Shown here piece by piece: positions 9,845-20,100 of a stretch of DNA of 64,000 nt. The position numbers and the translations under genes were made by a program. The notes beneath the pieces were generated by a model. It searched no databases, was not told where the DNA came from, and saw only the letters and a program-made list of their open reading frames with translations. Positions within the stretch are counted from its first letter, which is position 1. Every line of letters starts with the position of its first letter. The DNA lies in contig NC_016456.1 in the NCBI RefSeq assembly GCF_000235365.1, positions 372,001 through 436,000 on the forward strand, given 5' to 3'. Origin of the DNA: Eremothecium cymbalariae DBVPG#7215. Its lineage: Eukaryota > Ascomycota > Saccharomycetes > Saccharomycetales > Saccharomycetaceae.

Positions 9845-10642
9845 ATGTTTGAAAAAATTAGTAGCAACATGAATAGTTTTATAGTTAACCAGCGGTACAT
9901 ACTAGTGTATCCCAGCTTAGTTTTTGGTGGAGCCGTCATGAGGCTTTTAGCTGGAAGTGAAAGGCTTGAGAGTGTCAGGAAAAGTTGGTATTTATTAACT
10001 GAGGGAAATATGGTGAACTATTTATTTGTAATTAATGGAAATAACGTTTGGTTGGTGCTATATATATTGATGGCAGGCGTTCAGTGTTACATTAGAACCA
10101 AAGAATCTGACTCTTTGCCACTTGGTGGTTCGGTTCCAGGGTCTAGTTCAAGAGAACGGTACACAATATTCTTATGTTTGGTCAAGCAGTTTATTGTGAA
10201 GTTAGCATTGAAGATGGTTCTTCTCGATAGAATTTTTTGGTTGATTGACCATGTATTTATATGGACTGGGGGAAGGTGTACTGTGAGCGACACGAAAAGT
10301 TCTATGGAATGCTACAGATTACATGGGAAATGGGTAGGGGGGTTTGATATTAGTGGTCATTTTTGCTTTGTGACAAATCTTAGTTTGATACTATGGTGTG
10401 AATTATTTAGTTTGGAGCAATATTTGAGTGCTAACGAAATACGTCTGAGGAAACGCCTTATCTGGATTAAATATATGATTTTGCTCGCTCTAGTGACATG
10501 GATATTTATTTTGTGGGTAACAGCGTTATTTTATCACACACTTCTAGAAAAGGTGCTAGGTTTGATATTAGGGTATGTGTGTCCTGTTGTGATGTATGCG
10601 ATAATTCCTTATTATCCGAAGTTACAAAGGATCTTATACTGA
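9845..10642 (+). CDS. YFT2: FIT2-family ER membrane protein (Yft2)
   Basis: Fat-storage-inducing transmembrane (FIT2) family, an ER membrane protein important for lipid-droplet formation and ER phospholipid balance; the family is described as acyl-CoA diphosphatases. The 265-residue product is strongly hydrophobic with about six spans. The FIT signature is present with both catalytic-type histidines: HGKWVGGFDISGHFCF at about residues 158-173. It sits next to MCM21 as YDR319C does to YDR318W in S. cerevisiae. A second Met at codon 9 is a possible start. Its stop codon overlaps the 3' end of MCM21 by 9 bases. Confidence 0.9.
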   Translation: MFEKISSNMNSFIVNQRYILVYPSLVFGGAVMRLLAGSERLESVRKSWYLLTEGNMVNYLFVINGNNVWLVLYILMAGVQCYIRTKESDSLPLGGSVPGSSSRERYTIFLCLVKQFIVKLALKMVLLDRIFWLIDHVFIWTGGRCTVSDTKSSMECYRLHGKWVGGFDISGHFCFVTNLSLILWCELFSLEQYLSANEIRLRKRLIWIKYMILLALVTWIFILWVTALFYHTLLEKVLGLILGYVCPVVMYAIIPYYPKLQRILY

Positions 10643-10657
10643 GCCCTGTAGTATAAG
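10633..10657. repeat. Perfect inverted repeat at overlapping gene ends
   Basis: CTTATACT (10633-10640) and AGTATAAG (10650-10657) form a perfect 8-bp inverted repeat with a 9-base spacer. It contains the stop codons of both YFT2 and MCM21. Confidence 0.85.
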
Positions 10658-11816
10658 GATTTTATCGGGTAAATCAACCAGAGGACCCAGTATTATTTTA
10701 CTCCACTCATTATGCCTTTCTATATCAATATCACAGTCGATAATGGATCGATCCCGAAGTTGTGCAACCACTGTTATTATCTCTTCGCCAGTGAGCTGGA
10801 ATGACAACATGACAGCGTATGAGTCTACTTTGATGTTCTCAAACAATTGGGGATCTAAATTGCAAATAAATTGCAATCTGTAATGAATTGCAAGTAACTC
10901 CATATAACATTTTTTAGCAAAAATATACACTTCTTTGTCCATTGAAATTATTCCATGGCCAGTAGTAGACCAGATTTGTTCAATATCAATCACCTTGGGG
11001 ATGGTGTGCTTGTATAGATCCCAAATTTGATTTGCTTTGGGACGCCGCTTCAGTATTATATAGTAAGGAGGCTCGTATTTCAACGTTGTTTCGTTAAATA
11101 CTTCCAATCTGATTCCCAACAGTTCAGCCACTAGAGAAGTGCTATCGTGATGGGTATTACTAGCAAGCTTCCCCGGGTCTACTAGAGGGAAAAACGTTAT
11201 TCCTGACATTCTATAACAATTTTCGATCTCAACAAACTTCTCCAACTCGTTATCCGGTCGAATAGACGTCGCAGAAGACTTCATCAGCTTATTCCGTTTA
11301 CTAGGAGATCGAACAATCTCAGTATCGAAAAACGAAGCGATGGTTGGATCAAACATCCGGTGTTCAACATCATGCTGCATCTGCAATACCCAATCATGTT
11401 CCGGAATATTACGAGGTAAATTTCGTCGTCTGTTTGGCGAAGACGGACCAGTAAGTTTCAAAGGTGAAGACGACCTGGAACTGTCATTGTCTTTGCCAGC
11501 GTTCTTGTTTATATCCTCGGATAAGATGTATTGCTTGAGATCTGGATGTTCCACCCACAAAGAAGAACCGCTACCCTCCAGTAGATGGTTTAATTTAGTA
11601 TTAGTACCAATAGACACATCTCTAGGCTTATTTTTGCTTTCCTTTATTTTTATATCGATGGATGTCAATTGTTCTTCGATAGATGTAACTGGTTTTAAAA
11701 AGAATTTTTAGTACGCTGGACAGAAGAGCTTATTGAACAAATGTAAAAATATGAGTATACATACTTTCCTTGGTAAGTGCATCAATATCTTGCTTCAGAT
11801 CACTCAACTCAGCCAT
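10634..11816 (-). CDS. MCM21: Kinetochore COMA subunit Mcm21, with one intron
   Basis: CENP-O homologue, part of the Ctf19/COMA inner-kinetochore complex. The gene is complement(join(10634..11688, 11765..11816)). Exon 1 encodes MAELSDLKQDIDALTKE plus one base, then GTATGT at 11759-11764. The 76-base intron has a branch sequence TACTAAA (not the usual TACTAAC) and ends AACCAG. The spliced product is 368 residues, the same length as S. cerevisiae Mcm21, whose gene also has an intron close to the 5' end. The conserved segment YRMSGITFFPLVDP is unmistakable. Without the intron the reading frame would need a non-ATG start, which supports the splice model. It overlaps YFT2 tail to tail. Confidence 0.93.
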
Positions 11817-11905
11817 TGCTTTGAGATTAAGTTAGATCTTGAAGCTGTATCAATAAATATATACGTATGGTTATACAAAAAAGCTCGACATTAATATGTA
11901 TTTCT

Positions 11906-13321
11906 TCACAAGGCTACAGATCCTGATAGGGCGCGATCCATTTCCTGGCTGGACCAAAGTGTAACTTCAACAACCAAGGCATCAGAGTCATTGCGAGCTA
12001 AGTTACGTTTAGTCATGGCTTCTTTTGCCGCTATTCGAGCGACTTTTGAAGAGGGGATGGAATAGCCTACTATCCAATTGCCTGGTAGATGGTAAGTTGC
12101 TTTGGCAATCAACTCGGTGACTTTTTTTGATGGGCCCACATCTTTCACTTGAGAAAGCCAGTGAAGTTTTGCTTTAAGAAGCGACCTCTTCCACGCGTAG
12201 CACTTGTAGAGGACTCCACTTCCCACTGGCAACTGTGGTGCTAATATTATTTGTTTCCCGTGCTGACCAATTAGTGGACCGGGTCTTAGAATTGTTAAGT
12301 GCGTTAATCCCGGAACGTCATATGTTAAATCGTTTTCTAATTTCTGCTTTGTCCTAAAATAAGGGCTTAAAACTCCTAATGCTAAATTGTTGAAACTTGT
12401 TACAATCACCATATGTTTTATCAAACTCTTTTTTTGGTCTGGTGCGAAAACCTTGGCCATATCCATGTTTAAAGTGTAGTCCACAAAGGATCGTGGAGTT
12501 TTCATTTTGCGTGACTCCCAAGAACTTGACCCAAGGGTAGATATTAAAGTCTCGACCTGATCTATTGATGGCAAATACACTTCGATACGGTCATTAAGGG
12601 GCTTGCGATTTCCTGTGAATAGTTCTGAGAATGTTTTATCCCACTTCTTTGAATCATTTTGAATGATCTGAAAAACATTTACGGTGACATTCTTCACTTC
12701 ATCAGTGGGCAATTTCAATTCCCAATCAAACTGATCCCATTGAAATTCTAGGCCGTCCAATTTACCAATTTCAGTGATATGCTGCTTTATTTTAAGGTCA
12801 TATTTCCTAATAATATGTGGCTCTCCCCCATAATTTACCACAGCCGTCCATGTTGGTGGTAACTTCGATATGCTAAAGTCGACAGTTTTAAGTCTTCTAT
12901 TGAAACACCAGATATTCTTGGTCAACTTCAGATCATACAAGACCCCACTGGTCCATGGAGCCATGCATCCCTTCAAAACCTGAGAACCAGTTAGCCCCGT
13001 AGATCCTAGTATAATAACATTGTCCCCTTTCTCGTTGACTTTTGGAGGATTAATACTAACCTTTGGAACACTAATAGCTTTTGCAGCACTACTATCCTCC
13101 GGAGGGGGTGGAGAATTTACCGGCGTGGTGGTGCTAATAATCTGTTGATTCTGGTCATGTTTAAATAATTTATTTCTAGTCGATTTAATTTTAATTTTAA
13201 TGTCCTGATAATGAAGAGACGTCTTTCTTGATAGCCTATAATGTCCCGAATTAACCGTATCCACAGTTCGAACCGAACCAAAAGCAGTGATAGTGGGGGG
13301 TTCTCTCACTTCTTCTGTCAT
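11906..13321 (-). CDS. HIM1: Him1-like NAD(P)-binding fold protein
   Basis: Orthologue by position and fold of S. cerevisiae HIM1 (YDR317W), a protein linked to control of induced mutagenesis and DNA repair; its biochemistry is not established. The 471-residue product has a polar N-terminal extension of about 100 residues with a Pro-rich patch (NSPPPPEDSS). An atypical short-chain dehydrogenase-like Rossmann start follows (VIILGSTGLTGSQVLKG), and a later segment LTILRPGPLIGQHG resembles the extended SDR family. The tail is Asp/Ser-containing. I assign it mainly because MCM21 and YFT2 adjoin it in the order YDR317-318-319. The FMP52/HIM1 oxidoreductase-like family is the main alternative label. 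Confidence 0.8.
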   Translation of the reverse strand: MTEEVREPPTITAFGSVRTVDTVNSGHYRLSRKTSLHYQDIKIKIKSTRNKLFKHDQNQQIISTTTPVNSPPPPEDSSAAKAISVPKVSINPPKVNEKGDNVIILGSTGLTGSQVLKGCMAPWTSGVLYDLKLTKNIWCFNRRLKTVDFSISKLPPTWTAVVNYGGEPHIIRKYDLKIKQHITEIGKLDGLEFQWDQFDWELKLPTDEVKNVTVNVFQIIQNDSKKWDKTFSELFTGNRKPLNDRIEVYLPSIDQVETLISTLGSSSWESRKMKTPRSFVDYTLNMDMAKVFAPDQKKSLIKHMVIVTSFNNLALGVLSPYFRTKQKLENDLTYDVPGLTHLTILRPGPLIGQHGKQIILAPQLPVGSGVLYKCYAWKRSLLKAKLHWLSQVKDVGPSKKVTELIAKATYHLPGNWIVGYSIPSSKVARIAAKEAMTKRNLARNDSDALVVEVTLWSSQEMDRALSGSVAL

Positions 13322-13880
13322 AATATACCTATTTCTGCTGCCTCTGCTTTTCTTGCTCGAACATGCTCATGAGGTCCACTTTTGACTACTATATGTTTTT
13401 TAATATTAACTCGATTTGTGTCATCGCATAAGTCGACGTTGACGTTTACAGTCATTACAAGCTACACCTTGCCATGACTGAGGTATACATACATATATAC
13501 ATACACACATACACATTCGTGTATGAAAAATCATTCTGGTTCATTCTGACGCAGAAATTGATTATATCTACTGCAAAATTAAAAGAATATTTATTGGATT
13601 GAATTTTCCCAAGACAAACCATTTCTACCAGCAGACTGGCAGAAATGTAATTTTCAAAATCCAGATATCATTATAACAAAAAAACGACAGTGAAATACAA
13701 AAGGAATTTTAATTAAATCAAATATATAAGCAGTGTTCACACCATGGCTATTGAAGTACATATATCTATATAATTGAGATCTGATGGGATACGATCATTA
13801 TAGTAAAAATAAAATACAATGAAAAAGAAACAGATCTTAATCATAATAAAAATACTTCAAAAATAAATGTCGAGGGCCAC

Positions 13881-13927
13881 TAGTTGGGGTCACGTGCTAG
13901 CTTGAACTTCTCGTCACGTGCCAACTA
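13881..13927. promoter_or_regulatory. Palindromic pair of CACGTG E-boxes
   Basis: TAGTTGG at 13881-13887 and CCAACTA at 13921-13927 are inverted copies and enclose CACGTG at 13891-13896 and 13915-13920. CACGTG is bound by Cbf1 or Pho4 in yeast. No obvious target gene is near; the nearest starts are HIM1 (about 560 bases away) and tRNA-Phe. Confidence 0.5.
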
Positions 13928-14130
13928 ATACTTAGGTTGATGATCAGTTACTGTTTATATAGTCTCTAATCTGGCTCAACTACCCTCTGGGGATCTAGCT
14001 GGACCTATATCTAATCTAATCTAGCTAGTTTGGGTCTTCTTATATAGTTTCTGTTGTCCTACTTAAGCTCTCTTGCTTACTTGCTATGCAGATTCTAGCC
14101 GATAACAGCTCAGTGGTTATCTTGACACTT

Positions 14131-14200
14131 CTAACAACTCTGATTCGCTGTTATACAATGGTTATCATCTTCATAGTCTCCTAACGACTCTGATTCGCTG
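14131..14200. repeat. Direct repeat, two copies 50 bases apart
   Basis: CTAACRACTCTGATTCGCTG occurs at 14131-14150 and 14181-14200 with one difference. A preceding CARTGGTTATC also occurs twice (14111 and 14157), so the unit is a degenerate tandem of about 46-50 bases. A GACTATCA-type element recurs just downstream. Confidence 0.75.
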
Positions 14201-14348
14201 CTTCTTTGTCTTGTTATCGTGACTATCAACATGCTCCTTAGCCTGACTATCATAACTATCGGGATGCTCTTTTGATTTTACGGCATGTGATCAAATGGCT
14301 ACTACTTGCAAATCTGAATCAGCTCCTTGCCAACACTCGCAAACACTG

Positions 14349-14441
14349 GCGGATTTAGCTCAGTTGGGAGAGCGCCAGACTGAAGTCAACCTTGGATAAC
14401 TTGTAATCTGGAGGTCCTGTGTTCGATCCACAGAATTCGCA
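14349..14441 (+). tRNA. tRNA-Phe (GAA), with 20-base intron
   Basis: The complete cloverleaf reads GCGGATTTAGCTCAGTTGGG at the 5' end, the standard yeast tRNA-Phe start. The acceptor ends AATTCGCA, the T loop is TTCGATC, and the anticodon GAA lies in CTGAAG followed by an intron at 14386-14405, one base 3' of the anticodon as in yeast. Removing it leaves 73 bases, the length of mature yeast tRNA-Phe before CCA. The A and B boxes are intact. A short T-run for Pol III termination is not directly adjacent; TTTTTAG lies about 10 bases downstream. Confidence 0.97.
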
Positions 14442-14596
14442 CTGACGTTTATGTTTTTAGAAGATACATCGCTTAAATTTTGGCGAACTTTTAAATTTTA
14501 AACTTTTTAAAAGTGAGACTTTTTTTGAGGCTTTTATAGGGCTTTTTAGACAGGGGAATAAAATGAATGAAAAAACGAGAAACGAGAAACGAAAAA

Positions 14597-16498
14597 CTAA
14601 TGGCGAAAGAAGCTTGGTTCATCAAGCAAATCACTAGAATTCAATAGCTCTGACGGCTTGCTGTTACCTCCTGCAGTTACAATTCCTCTCTTGCTAGAGT
14701 ACGGCCTTTGCCTGGATGTTGGGGACTCTTCGATATTTAAACAGAAGGAGATATCCATTGGGTTGTTAACATGCGGGGTTGATCTTGGAATATCATTGTT
14801 TCCCTGGGCCTGTTGAGAAGGAGATATGTGTTTAATGAGGAAGTTGTTTGTGACCGTGGCGCTATGGTGTTGGTATTCCCGCGATATGGGTGCGAAACTG
14901 TGGAAGGTGGAAAAACTGACGCTGCTGGCACTGGAGTTTGAAGCTGCCGTGGTAGTTGCTACCATGGTAGAATTCTTTTTTGAGATTTTCAGCTTCGTTT
15001 CTGAAAGAAGGGAAATACTGGATTTGTTTGACAACTTTCGTTTTCTGCTCTCTAGGGGGCCCAAAAGAATGCCTTCCGTTAATGGTTGTTGGTCGTATGG
15101 ATGGTGGTTTTCTAGATTGAAAGGATCGTACTGGATTGACAGGAGTTCTACGTCGTAATCGTTCAGAGGTGATAGATGGAACGATGGTGTTGTATCCGCT
15201 TCTAGGCTGTTATGAAGAGCAGACAACATGGAGGTCTTGGGTAATAGTTCCAAGTCTCTAGCTGTCAAGGAACTCTGCAGGACTAGTGGCACGATCTTTC
15301 TCTTGACACCCTCGATGTAGGTCAGGTGGGCCTCTGGGTTTTCTATTGGCTTGCTATTCCTGTCAGATTTTTTCTCCCTTTTGTTGTTGCACCGCTCGCT
15401 TATAATGGGTTCGTCGTCGTCGTCGTCGTCGTCTTCTTCTTCTGCATATTCCTTTTTCTTTCTACCTCTCTTGCAGAATTTTGGCTCTACGATAATATTA
15501 CTGCTGCTCGTTTCCGCAATAATCGTCTCCTCCTTCGTCGATAATGTTTTGATCTGCTGCGGGTAGTTCGAAGGTGAGCGACCTCTTATGATCAACGCAG
15601 GAGTTTGTTTCATCAGGATGGGAATGAATGTGGTATCTGCGTCTTGATCATATGTATCCAAATTGTAATATTCGCTGTTGCTGTCCCTATTCATATGGTT
15701 CCCATCAATACAACAACCCAAAACCAACTGCAAAACAAAATGCTTGCTTTGCTGTGTGGGCTTTTTAACAGTAATCGAAGATGCAAACTGAATCCTTTCA
15801 TACCTCGCAACCTTCTTAATCGTATCATTCGGATACGTATAGATAATACACCCATCATCAAAATCTTGCAGAATGCGATCCCGGTGAAGGAAAAAATCAT
15901 GGTCAAACTTCTTCATCTTCGATTCGTTCCGCACATTCGACGCCTCCCTAATCATCTGGTGATTAGGCAACGGAGCTGGCACCAACGGATGAATCGGTGG
16001 CGCAAACTGCGGCCCTTTATCCCGCTTCGCAGTATGCTGCACCAAATTAATCTGTGACTGATCCTCAATACACTTGGCCACAAGCTTAACCGCAAAATAC
16101 CGCACCTTCAACCGACTATGACTATTTTCAGGCCGTACTTCATAACTGCCCTGAAGAAACTGCTCTAGCGTCATATTCGGCGTATCAAAAGCACTAACAA
16201 CAGTAAAATAATTCCTCTTGTACCCAATCCACTCATTCTCAATGAAATCAAACCCACGATCTATCCTCGGCTTTATCTCAAACTCAACCTTCTTCCCCGT
16301 CCGCACATCCTTCACTGCATTATATTCAACTTTCGGTGTAAAAGATGGCCCGATTTTAAACTGTAACGTAGACCGAGGTGCAATCCTCACCTTTCTCTTA
16401 TCAAAGTAACTACTCACAGTCCCATCCTCATTTTGGAACGTCTGTATCTCTTGGCTTTTCTCATTGTTTTCAGTGGATATACTTGGTCTACCTTCCAT
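14597..16498 (-). CDS. NDT80: Meiotic transcription factor Ndt80
   Basis: Master activator of middle meiotic genes, binding the MSE through an Ig-fold (p53-like) domain. The 633-residue length compares with 627 in S. cerevisiae. The DNA-binding region (about residues 25-320) is well conserved: STLQFKIGPSF, IDRGFDFIENEW, INLVQHTAKRDKGPQF, HQMIREASNVRN and ALIIRGRSPSNY. The C-terminal half is divergent and low-complexity, with a run of Asp (near residue 355) encoded by a trinucleotide repeat and poly-Ser/Thr stretches. The last gene of synteny block B on the left; S. cerevisiae YHR124W lies by EPT1 in the same way. The promoter carries a likely MSE. Confidence 0.95.
   Translation of the reverse strand: MEGRPSISTENNEKSQEIQTFQNEDGTVSSYFDKRKVRIAPRSTLQFKIGPSFTPKVEYNAVKDVRTGKKVEFEIKPRIDRGFDFIENEWIGYKRNYFTVVSAFDTPNMTLEQFLQGSYEVRPENSHSRLKVRYFAVKLVAKCIEDQSQINLVQHTAKRDKGPQFAPPIHPLVPAPLPNHQMIREASNVRNESKMKKFDHDFFLHRDRILQDFDDGCIIYTYPNDTIKKVARYERIQFASSITVKKPTQQSKHFVLQLVLGCCIDGNHMNRDSNSEYYNLDTYDQDADTTFIPILMKQTPALIIRGRSPSNYPQQIKTLSTKEETIIAETSSSNIIVEPKFCKRGRKKKEYAEEEDDDDDDDEPIISERCNNKREKKSDRNSKPIENPEAHLTYIEGVKRKIVPLVLQSSLTARDLELLPKTSMLSALHNSLEADTTPSFHLSPLNDYDVELLSIQYDPFNLENHHPYDQQPLTEGILLGPLESRKRKLSNKSSISLLSETKLKISKKNSTMVATTTAASNSSASSVSFSTFHSFAPISREYQHHSATVTNNFLIKHISPSQQAQGNNDIPRSTPHVNNPMDISFCLNIEESPTSRQRPYSSKRGIVTAGGNSKPSELLNSSDLLDEPSFFRH
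15414..15434. repeat. Trinucleotide repeat (GTC/GAC) in NDT80
   Basis: About seven GTC units in a row on the plus strand (GAC on the coding strand), encoding consecutive Asp residues in Ndt80. In-frame length changes would be tolerated. Confidence 0.7.
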
Positions 16499-16514
16499 CC
16501 TTTGATCACCTATT

Positions 16515-16524
16515 TTTTTGTGGT
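16515..16524 (-). promoter_or_regulatory. Candidate middle sporulation element
   Basis: On the minus strand the bases read ACCACAAAAA, a full match to the MSE consensus DNCRCAAAWD bound by Ndt80. It lies 17-26 bases upstream of the NDT80 start codon, close for an activating site. S. cerevisiae NDT80 is autoregulated through MSEs. Confidence 0.45.
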
Positions 16525-16653
16525 ATTATTCATTTGTACAAAGGAGAGAGTTTGTGTAAAAGTTCTTAAACTTCTGAATTTTGTCCGTTATTGTGGTTTA
16601 CTAAAAACTCTAGTTTCTAAAACTACGGCCTTTGATTGTTCTCTCGCATCAAT

Positions 16654-16663
16654 TAACCGCCGA
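16654..16663 (+). promoter_or_regulatory. Candidate URS1 element
   Basis: TAACCGCCGA differs at one base from the core URS1 (TAGCCGCCGA) bound by Ume6. It sits in the 685-base divergent region of NDT80 and KRE33, about 160 bases from the NDT80 start. Ume6 represses NDT80 in vegetative S. cerevisiae. Confidence 0.4.
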
Positions 16664-17183
16664 AGTCACCGCCAACATCATCGGAAAGCCATCGCACGGC
16701 GATCTATTGTTTGGATTGCCGCTTTGGCGTGACCGTTGTGGTCATTTCTCACGAAGTCGGGGGGAAGTGGTTATGTAAGCGGACCAGACGTTTGGTGACG
16801 TAATCCGCCCCAACGCTGCACTGGGGTGGCAGCAGGGGAGGGTGACAATGGCACGACGGGCCGTTCTGCTGGGTCCGTGCTAGTCGCAGGCCTGTGCTTG
16901 GCTTGTGGTTCAGGGGCTTTTGGCTTTTGTGTGCATTTGCGAGCGCGTAAATGAGATCTGCGCGCTGCATGGGTGTTGGTTGCTGTGCTGTTTCGTACTC
17001 GGTGATTGTGGTAGTCGTTTCTTTTTTGTTGTAGATGGTTTTGAAAAATTTTAAGAAATCGATGAGATGAGCTTGCAGTAGTTAATAATAAAAAAAAGAT
17101 GTGATGGATGTGTATGATTAGAGATATACGTTGAAATCTTCATTCGTGGGTTAAATCGTATTTCAATAGAGGTTTGGAAGATT

Positions 17184-20100
17184 ATGGCGAAGAAGGCTAT
17201 CGACTCACGTATACCGGGTTTGATTCGCAATGGGGTGCAGAGCAAGCAGAGGTCATTTTTCATTATTGTTGGTGATAGGGCCCGCAACCAGCTGCCCAAT
17301 TTGCATTATCTGATGATGAGTGCGGACCTGAAGATGAACAAGTCTGTTCTGTGGGCGTATAAGAAGAAGTTGCAAGGGTTTACTTCTCATAGGAAGAAGC
17401 GGGAGACGAAGATCAAAAAGGAGATCAAGAGGGGCACAAGAGAGGCTAATGAACAAGATCCGTTTGAGACGTTTATTTCCAACCAGAAGATCAGATACTG
17501 CTACTATAAGGAGACCGAGAGTATCCTCGGTAACACGTATGGTATGTGTATCTTGCAGGACTTTGAGGCGTTGACACCTAACTTGCTTGCCAGGACGATT
17601 GAGACGGTTGAAGGTGGGGGGCTTATTGTGATTTTGTTGAAGTCGATGACATCTCTGAAACAGTTGTATACTATGACGATGGATGTGCATGCACGTTATA
17701 GAACGGAGGCTCATGATTCTGTGGTGGCTAGGTTTAATGAGAGGTTCATCTTGTCTTTGGGGTCCAATGAGAACTGTTTGGTGATTGACGATGAGTTGAA
17801 CGTTTTGCCAATTTCTGGAGGTAAAAATGTGAAGCCGCTGCCCCCACCGGAAGATGAGGAGTTGACGCCCAAGCAGCAGGAATTGAAGGATCTTAAGGAA
17901 TCTTTAGAAGATGTTCAGCCTGCAGGCTCTTTAGTGGCATTGTCTAAAACCGTTAATCAGGCGCAGGCTATCCTGACGTTCATTGATGCTATTTCTGAGA
18001 AAACTCTAAATTCTACTGTCGCTCTAACTGCAGGAAGAGGTAGAGGTAAGTCGGCAGCTCTGGGTATTGCGATAGCTGCCGCTGTCTCACATGGTTATTC
18101 AAATATTTTTGTTACATCCCCATCTCCAGAAAATTTGAAGACTCTTTTTGAATTTATTTTCAAAGCGTTTGATGCTTTGGGTTATCAGGAACATATCGAG
18201 TACGATATTATTCAATCTATAAACCCTGCTTTTAATAAAGCAATTGTCAGAGTTGACATTAAACGTGCGCATAGACAGACAATCCAGTATATTGTTCCCA
18301 ATGATGCTCACGTTTTAGGACAGGCCGAACTTGTGGTAATTGATGAGGCAGCAGCAATTCCTTTACCTGTCGTAAAGAAGTTGTTGGGACCATACTTAGT
18401 ATTCATGGCTTCGACTATTAATGGTTACGAAGGTACGGGTAGGTCTTTGTCTTTGAAACTGATCCAACAATTGCGTCAGGAATCTACTGCCAATCTTTCT
18501 AATAATTCTGACACCATGATTGTATCACGTAATAGCAAGAGACAAGATGCAAAACTAACCGGACGCACTTTGCGCGAAGTTGTTCTAGATGAACCCATTA
18601 GATACGCTCCAGGTGATCCTATAGAGAAGTGGCTAAACAAGCTTTTGTGTTTGGATGTTGCTTTAGTCAAGAACCCAAGATTTGCTGCTAGAGGTACTCC
18701 ACATCCATCTCAGTGTAACTTATTCATAGTAAACAGAGATACATTGTTTTCATATCATCCTGTTTCTGAAAATTTCTTGGAGAAAATGATGGCATTGTAC
18801 GTTGCTTCTCATTATAAAAATTCTCCAAACGATTTACAATTAATGAGTGACGCACCCGCCCACCAGTTGTTTGTTTTGCTGCCACCAATTGATCCTAAAG
18901 ATGGTGGCAGGATCCCCGACCCATTGGTTGTGGTTCAAGTTGCATTAGAAGGTGAAATATCTAAAGAATCGGTCAGAAATTCCCTTTCTAGAGGTCAGAG
19001 AGCAGGTGGTGATCTAATTCCGTGGTTAGTATCTCAACAATTCCAAGATGAAGAATTTGCTGGTTTGAGTGGTGCTCGTGTCGTCAGGATTGCAACCAAC
19101 CCTGATTATTCCTCTATGGGATATGGTTCTCGTGCACTGCAGTTATTGAGAGATTACTTTGAACAAAAATTCACTGATTTATCTGAAGAAACTCAACCAC
19201 GCGACTACAGTATCAAGAGGGTAAAGGATAGTGACCTGAGCAGGTCCAACTTGCTAAGAGATGACATCAAATTAAGAGATGCTAAATCCTTACCGCCATT
19301 GTTACTAAAACTATCAGAACAGCCTCCCCACTACTTGCATTATTTGGGTGTTTCTTATGGGTTAACAAATTCTTTACATAAGTTTTGGAAAAACAACAAC
19401 TTTGTTCCGGTTTACCTGCGTCAAACGGCAAATGAACTAACGGGGGAACATTCGTGCGTTATGTTAAGTGTGCTAGAAGGGCGTGAATCTAAGTGGTTAG
19501 TTGAGTTTGCCCAGGATTTCCAAAAACGATTCCTGTCCCTTTTATCGTATGAATTCAAGAGCTTCACAGCTGTTCAAGCCTTGAACATTATTGAAAGTGC
19601 CAACAAGGTTGAAGATCTAGCCGATCCTCAAGATAGTGCTAGGCTCCAAAAGAAAAAGCTTACAAAGGAGCAACTAGACGATATTTTCTCTCCTTACGAT
19701 CTTAAAAGATTGGACAGTTACTCGAACAACTTATTGGATTATCATGTTATTGTTGATATGCTGCCAAAACTTGCTATGCTTTATTTTAGCGGTAGATTTG
19801 ACCTCAACAATATGAGCTTCTCAGGTGTTCAACGCACAATCTTACTAGCCATTGGTTTACAACATAAGAGCATCACAGACATCACTAAAGAGTTAAACCT
19901 GCCCTCCAACCAAACCATTGCCATGTTTTCTAAGATTATGAGGAAGTTTTCCACTTACTTCCGTGAGGTATTGAGAACTTCTATTGGAGAAACCATGCCT
20001 GTCCCAATTGATGAAACAGCTGTCCAAATGGACAGCGTCGATATGCCAGAGTTTGACGCTGCTGCTGCATTGGATCAAATAAATGAAGAAAACGAAGAAG

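Larger units (their letters stand above)
13322..14348. other. Long gene-free region before tRNA-Phe
   Basis: About 1 kb with no credible protein gene. The first part (13,480-13,870) is AT-rich with TACATA-type short repeats. Then come two E-boxes in a palindromic arrangement (13881-13927) and a stretch of degenerate repeats (14,100-14,280). The composition and the nearby tRNA gene would suit a decayed LTR, but I found no TG...CA ends with a target duplication. Confidence 0.5.
16499..17183. promoter_or_regulatory. Divergent NDT80/KRE33 promoter region
   Basis: 685 bases between two divergent starts. They contain the MSE and URS1 candidates, and a GC-rich middle stretch (16,740-16,960). No protein-coding gene is supported; the ORFs seen here overlap promoter sequence only. 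Confidence 0.5.

Noticed and set aside
13860..14348. Solo LTR of a Ty-like element before tRNA-Phe
   Set aside because: The position would fit, but I found no TG...CA ends, no 5-bp target duplication, and no primer-binding or integrase remnant; a search against LTR consensus sequences from related yeasts would decide.
15326..15566. Two plus-strand ORFs with Ser or Val runs
   Set aside because: Both come from the NDT80 GTC/GAC repeat read in other frames.
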